NCBI RefSeq assembly: GCF_900105735.1
Contig: NZ_LT629793.1
Coordinates: forward strand, 6,324,001-6,388,000
Direction: 5' to 3'
Length of the DNA stretch: 64,000 bases
DNA from: Pseudomonas yamanorum
GTDB taxonomy: Bacteria; Pseudomonadota; Gammaproteobacteria; Pseudomonadales; Pseudomonadaceae
The notes under the pieces are model-generated. The model ran no database searches and was not told the origin of the DNA. It saw only the letters and a program-made list of their open reading frames with translations. Positions 63,505-64,000 of this stretch are shown piece by piece. The position numbers and the translations under genes are program-made. Within the stretch, counting starts at the first letter, position 1. The number at the start of each line of letters is the position of its first letter.

Positions 63505-63822
63505 TTGTGCGACTGAACTCGCGGTTCCACGCCGTCAATGCTTGCCCTAGACACCTGACCAAGCGGCTGAAAAAGAGACTGCCCGGTCACGTTCAAAAGG
63601 GTTCAAGAATTTAGTTGACGACCTAACGATTCCGCGCTATTTATTTAAAAAAATTATTTCAATGTCTAATTTGAAACAATTTTTGAAATGCCTAAGAGCG
63701 AATAAAATAATGAAAAAAACGCCTTTTATCGCATGGTTGAATTCTCGGAGCAGTCATCGCTCCGTGTACCTGTCTAGTGTTGATTTTTGCTCCCTGCCCA
63801 CCTGCCGCGTACGGAGGTTGCC
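63505..63822. other. 318-base intergenic region upstream of alkB, AT-rich
   Basis: No gene is supported here. From about 63630 to 63725 the sequence is AT-rich, with TTGAAA copies at 63671 and 63683 and an opposing TTTCAA at 63657, so a repeated dyad near the alkB promoter is possible. Runs of the type AATAATGAA at about 63708 resemble the A-rich motifs bound by Hfq/Crc. Confidence 0.4.
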
Positions 63823-64000
63823 ATGAATCAGACCCTGGCTGCCCCGAACGTCTGGACCGACGGCAAACGCCACCTGTGGTGGCTCGGCATTATGCCCCTG
63901 GCAACCCCTTTGCTCTCTGGCGCCCTGGCCATCTCCACCGGTGTGCAACAGCTGTGGTGGGTTGGCGTACTGGTGATCTTCGGCCTGATCCCATTAATCG
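63823..64000 (+). CDS. alkB: AlkB-like alkane 1-monooxygenase (5' end only)
   Basis: The first 59 codons are present and the gene runs off the window. The N-terminus reads VWTDGKRHLWWLGIMPLATP followed by hydrophobic segments, the typical start of AlkB, an integral-membrane diiron enzyme that hydroxylates medium-chain alkanes at the terminal carbon. The His-rich metal motifs lie beyond the window end. GGAGG stands 5 bases before ATG 63823. Confidence 0.85.
   Translation, partial: MNQTLAAPNVWTDGKRHLWWLGIMPLATPLLSGALAISTGVQQLWWVGVLVIFGLIPLI

Noticed and set aside
1..64000. Search for a novel defence island or phage-like system
   Set aside because: No integrase, transposase, restriction-modification, retron, CBASS or Thoeris-like genes were seen; the two toxin-antitoxin pairs are ordinary types.

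Overview
The window is about 64 kb of high-GC chromosome from a Pseudomonas, most likely the P. fluorescens group. The evidence is the gene content and order (an HSI-II type T6SS block, a CobF/CbtBA locus, a polyol MtlR-type locus, an NrtR/PncA/PncB/NadE NAD-salvage locus, alkB), the 10-cysteine pseudomonad-type metallothionein, and four paired inverted REP elements of the kind common in fluorescent pseudomonads. No rRNA, tRNA, insertion sequence, prophage or CRISPR array was found.

Region 1 (1-13371) is the downstream half of a type VI secretion cluster, all on the plus strand: tssG end, clpV, a sigma-54 activator, a tiny lipoprotein, FHA protein, tssJ, tssK, tssL, tssM, a PP2C phosphatase and a Ser/Thr kinase. 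Most junctions overlap or abut, so it reads as one operon. The order matches the P. aeruginosa HSI-II cluster (clpV2-sfa2-orfX-fha2-lip2-hsiJ2-dotU2-icmF2-stp1-stk1).

Region 2 (13368-24783) is mixed housekeeping and accessory genes. It holds a serine hydrolase with a small partner gene, an EIIC-EAL membrane c-di-GMP phosphodiesterase, a LysR/DUF4865 divergent pair, a cobalamin-riboswitch-controlled cobalt transporter (cbtBA) divergent from a degenerate-looking histidine phosphatase plus cobF, an esterase, an exported protein and a Kef-type antiporter. Region 3 (25098-35630) is one giant autotransporter (about 3510 residues) built of 86-residue beta-strand repeats arranged in repeated super-modules.

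Region 4 (35700-50900) is a patchwork: a RelE/XRE toxin-antitoxin pair, several regulators, a RidA protein, a hydrolase-YaaW fusion protein, mntH, a PIN/Phd toxin-antitoxin pair, a two-protein DMT exporter, metallothionein, an oxidoreductase, nucleoside uptake (tsx plus nucleoside permease) and an aminoglycoside-kinase homologue. Region 5 (49762-53030) is a polyol locus with an AraC regulator, a binding protein and a sorbitol-type dehydrogenase but no ABC permease or ATPase genes. Region 6 (53195-56751) is NAD salvage under a divergent NrtR regulator. Region 7 (56748-64000) holds a Nudix protein, a Gfo/Idh protein, a secreted RNase T2, and a likely alkane/ketone oxidation neighbourhood (Baeyer-Villiger monooxygenase, SDR, diiron-type hydrolase, alpha/beta hydrolase, start of alkB).

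I did not find a clearly new multi-gene defence or secretion system. The least explained items are the hydrolase-YaaW fusion (38046-39599), the EIIC-EAL protein (15289-17382), the permease-less polyol operon and the degenerate phosphatase beside cobF.
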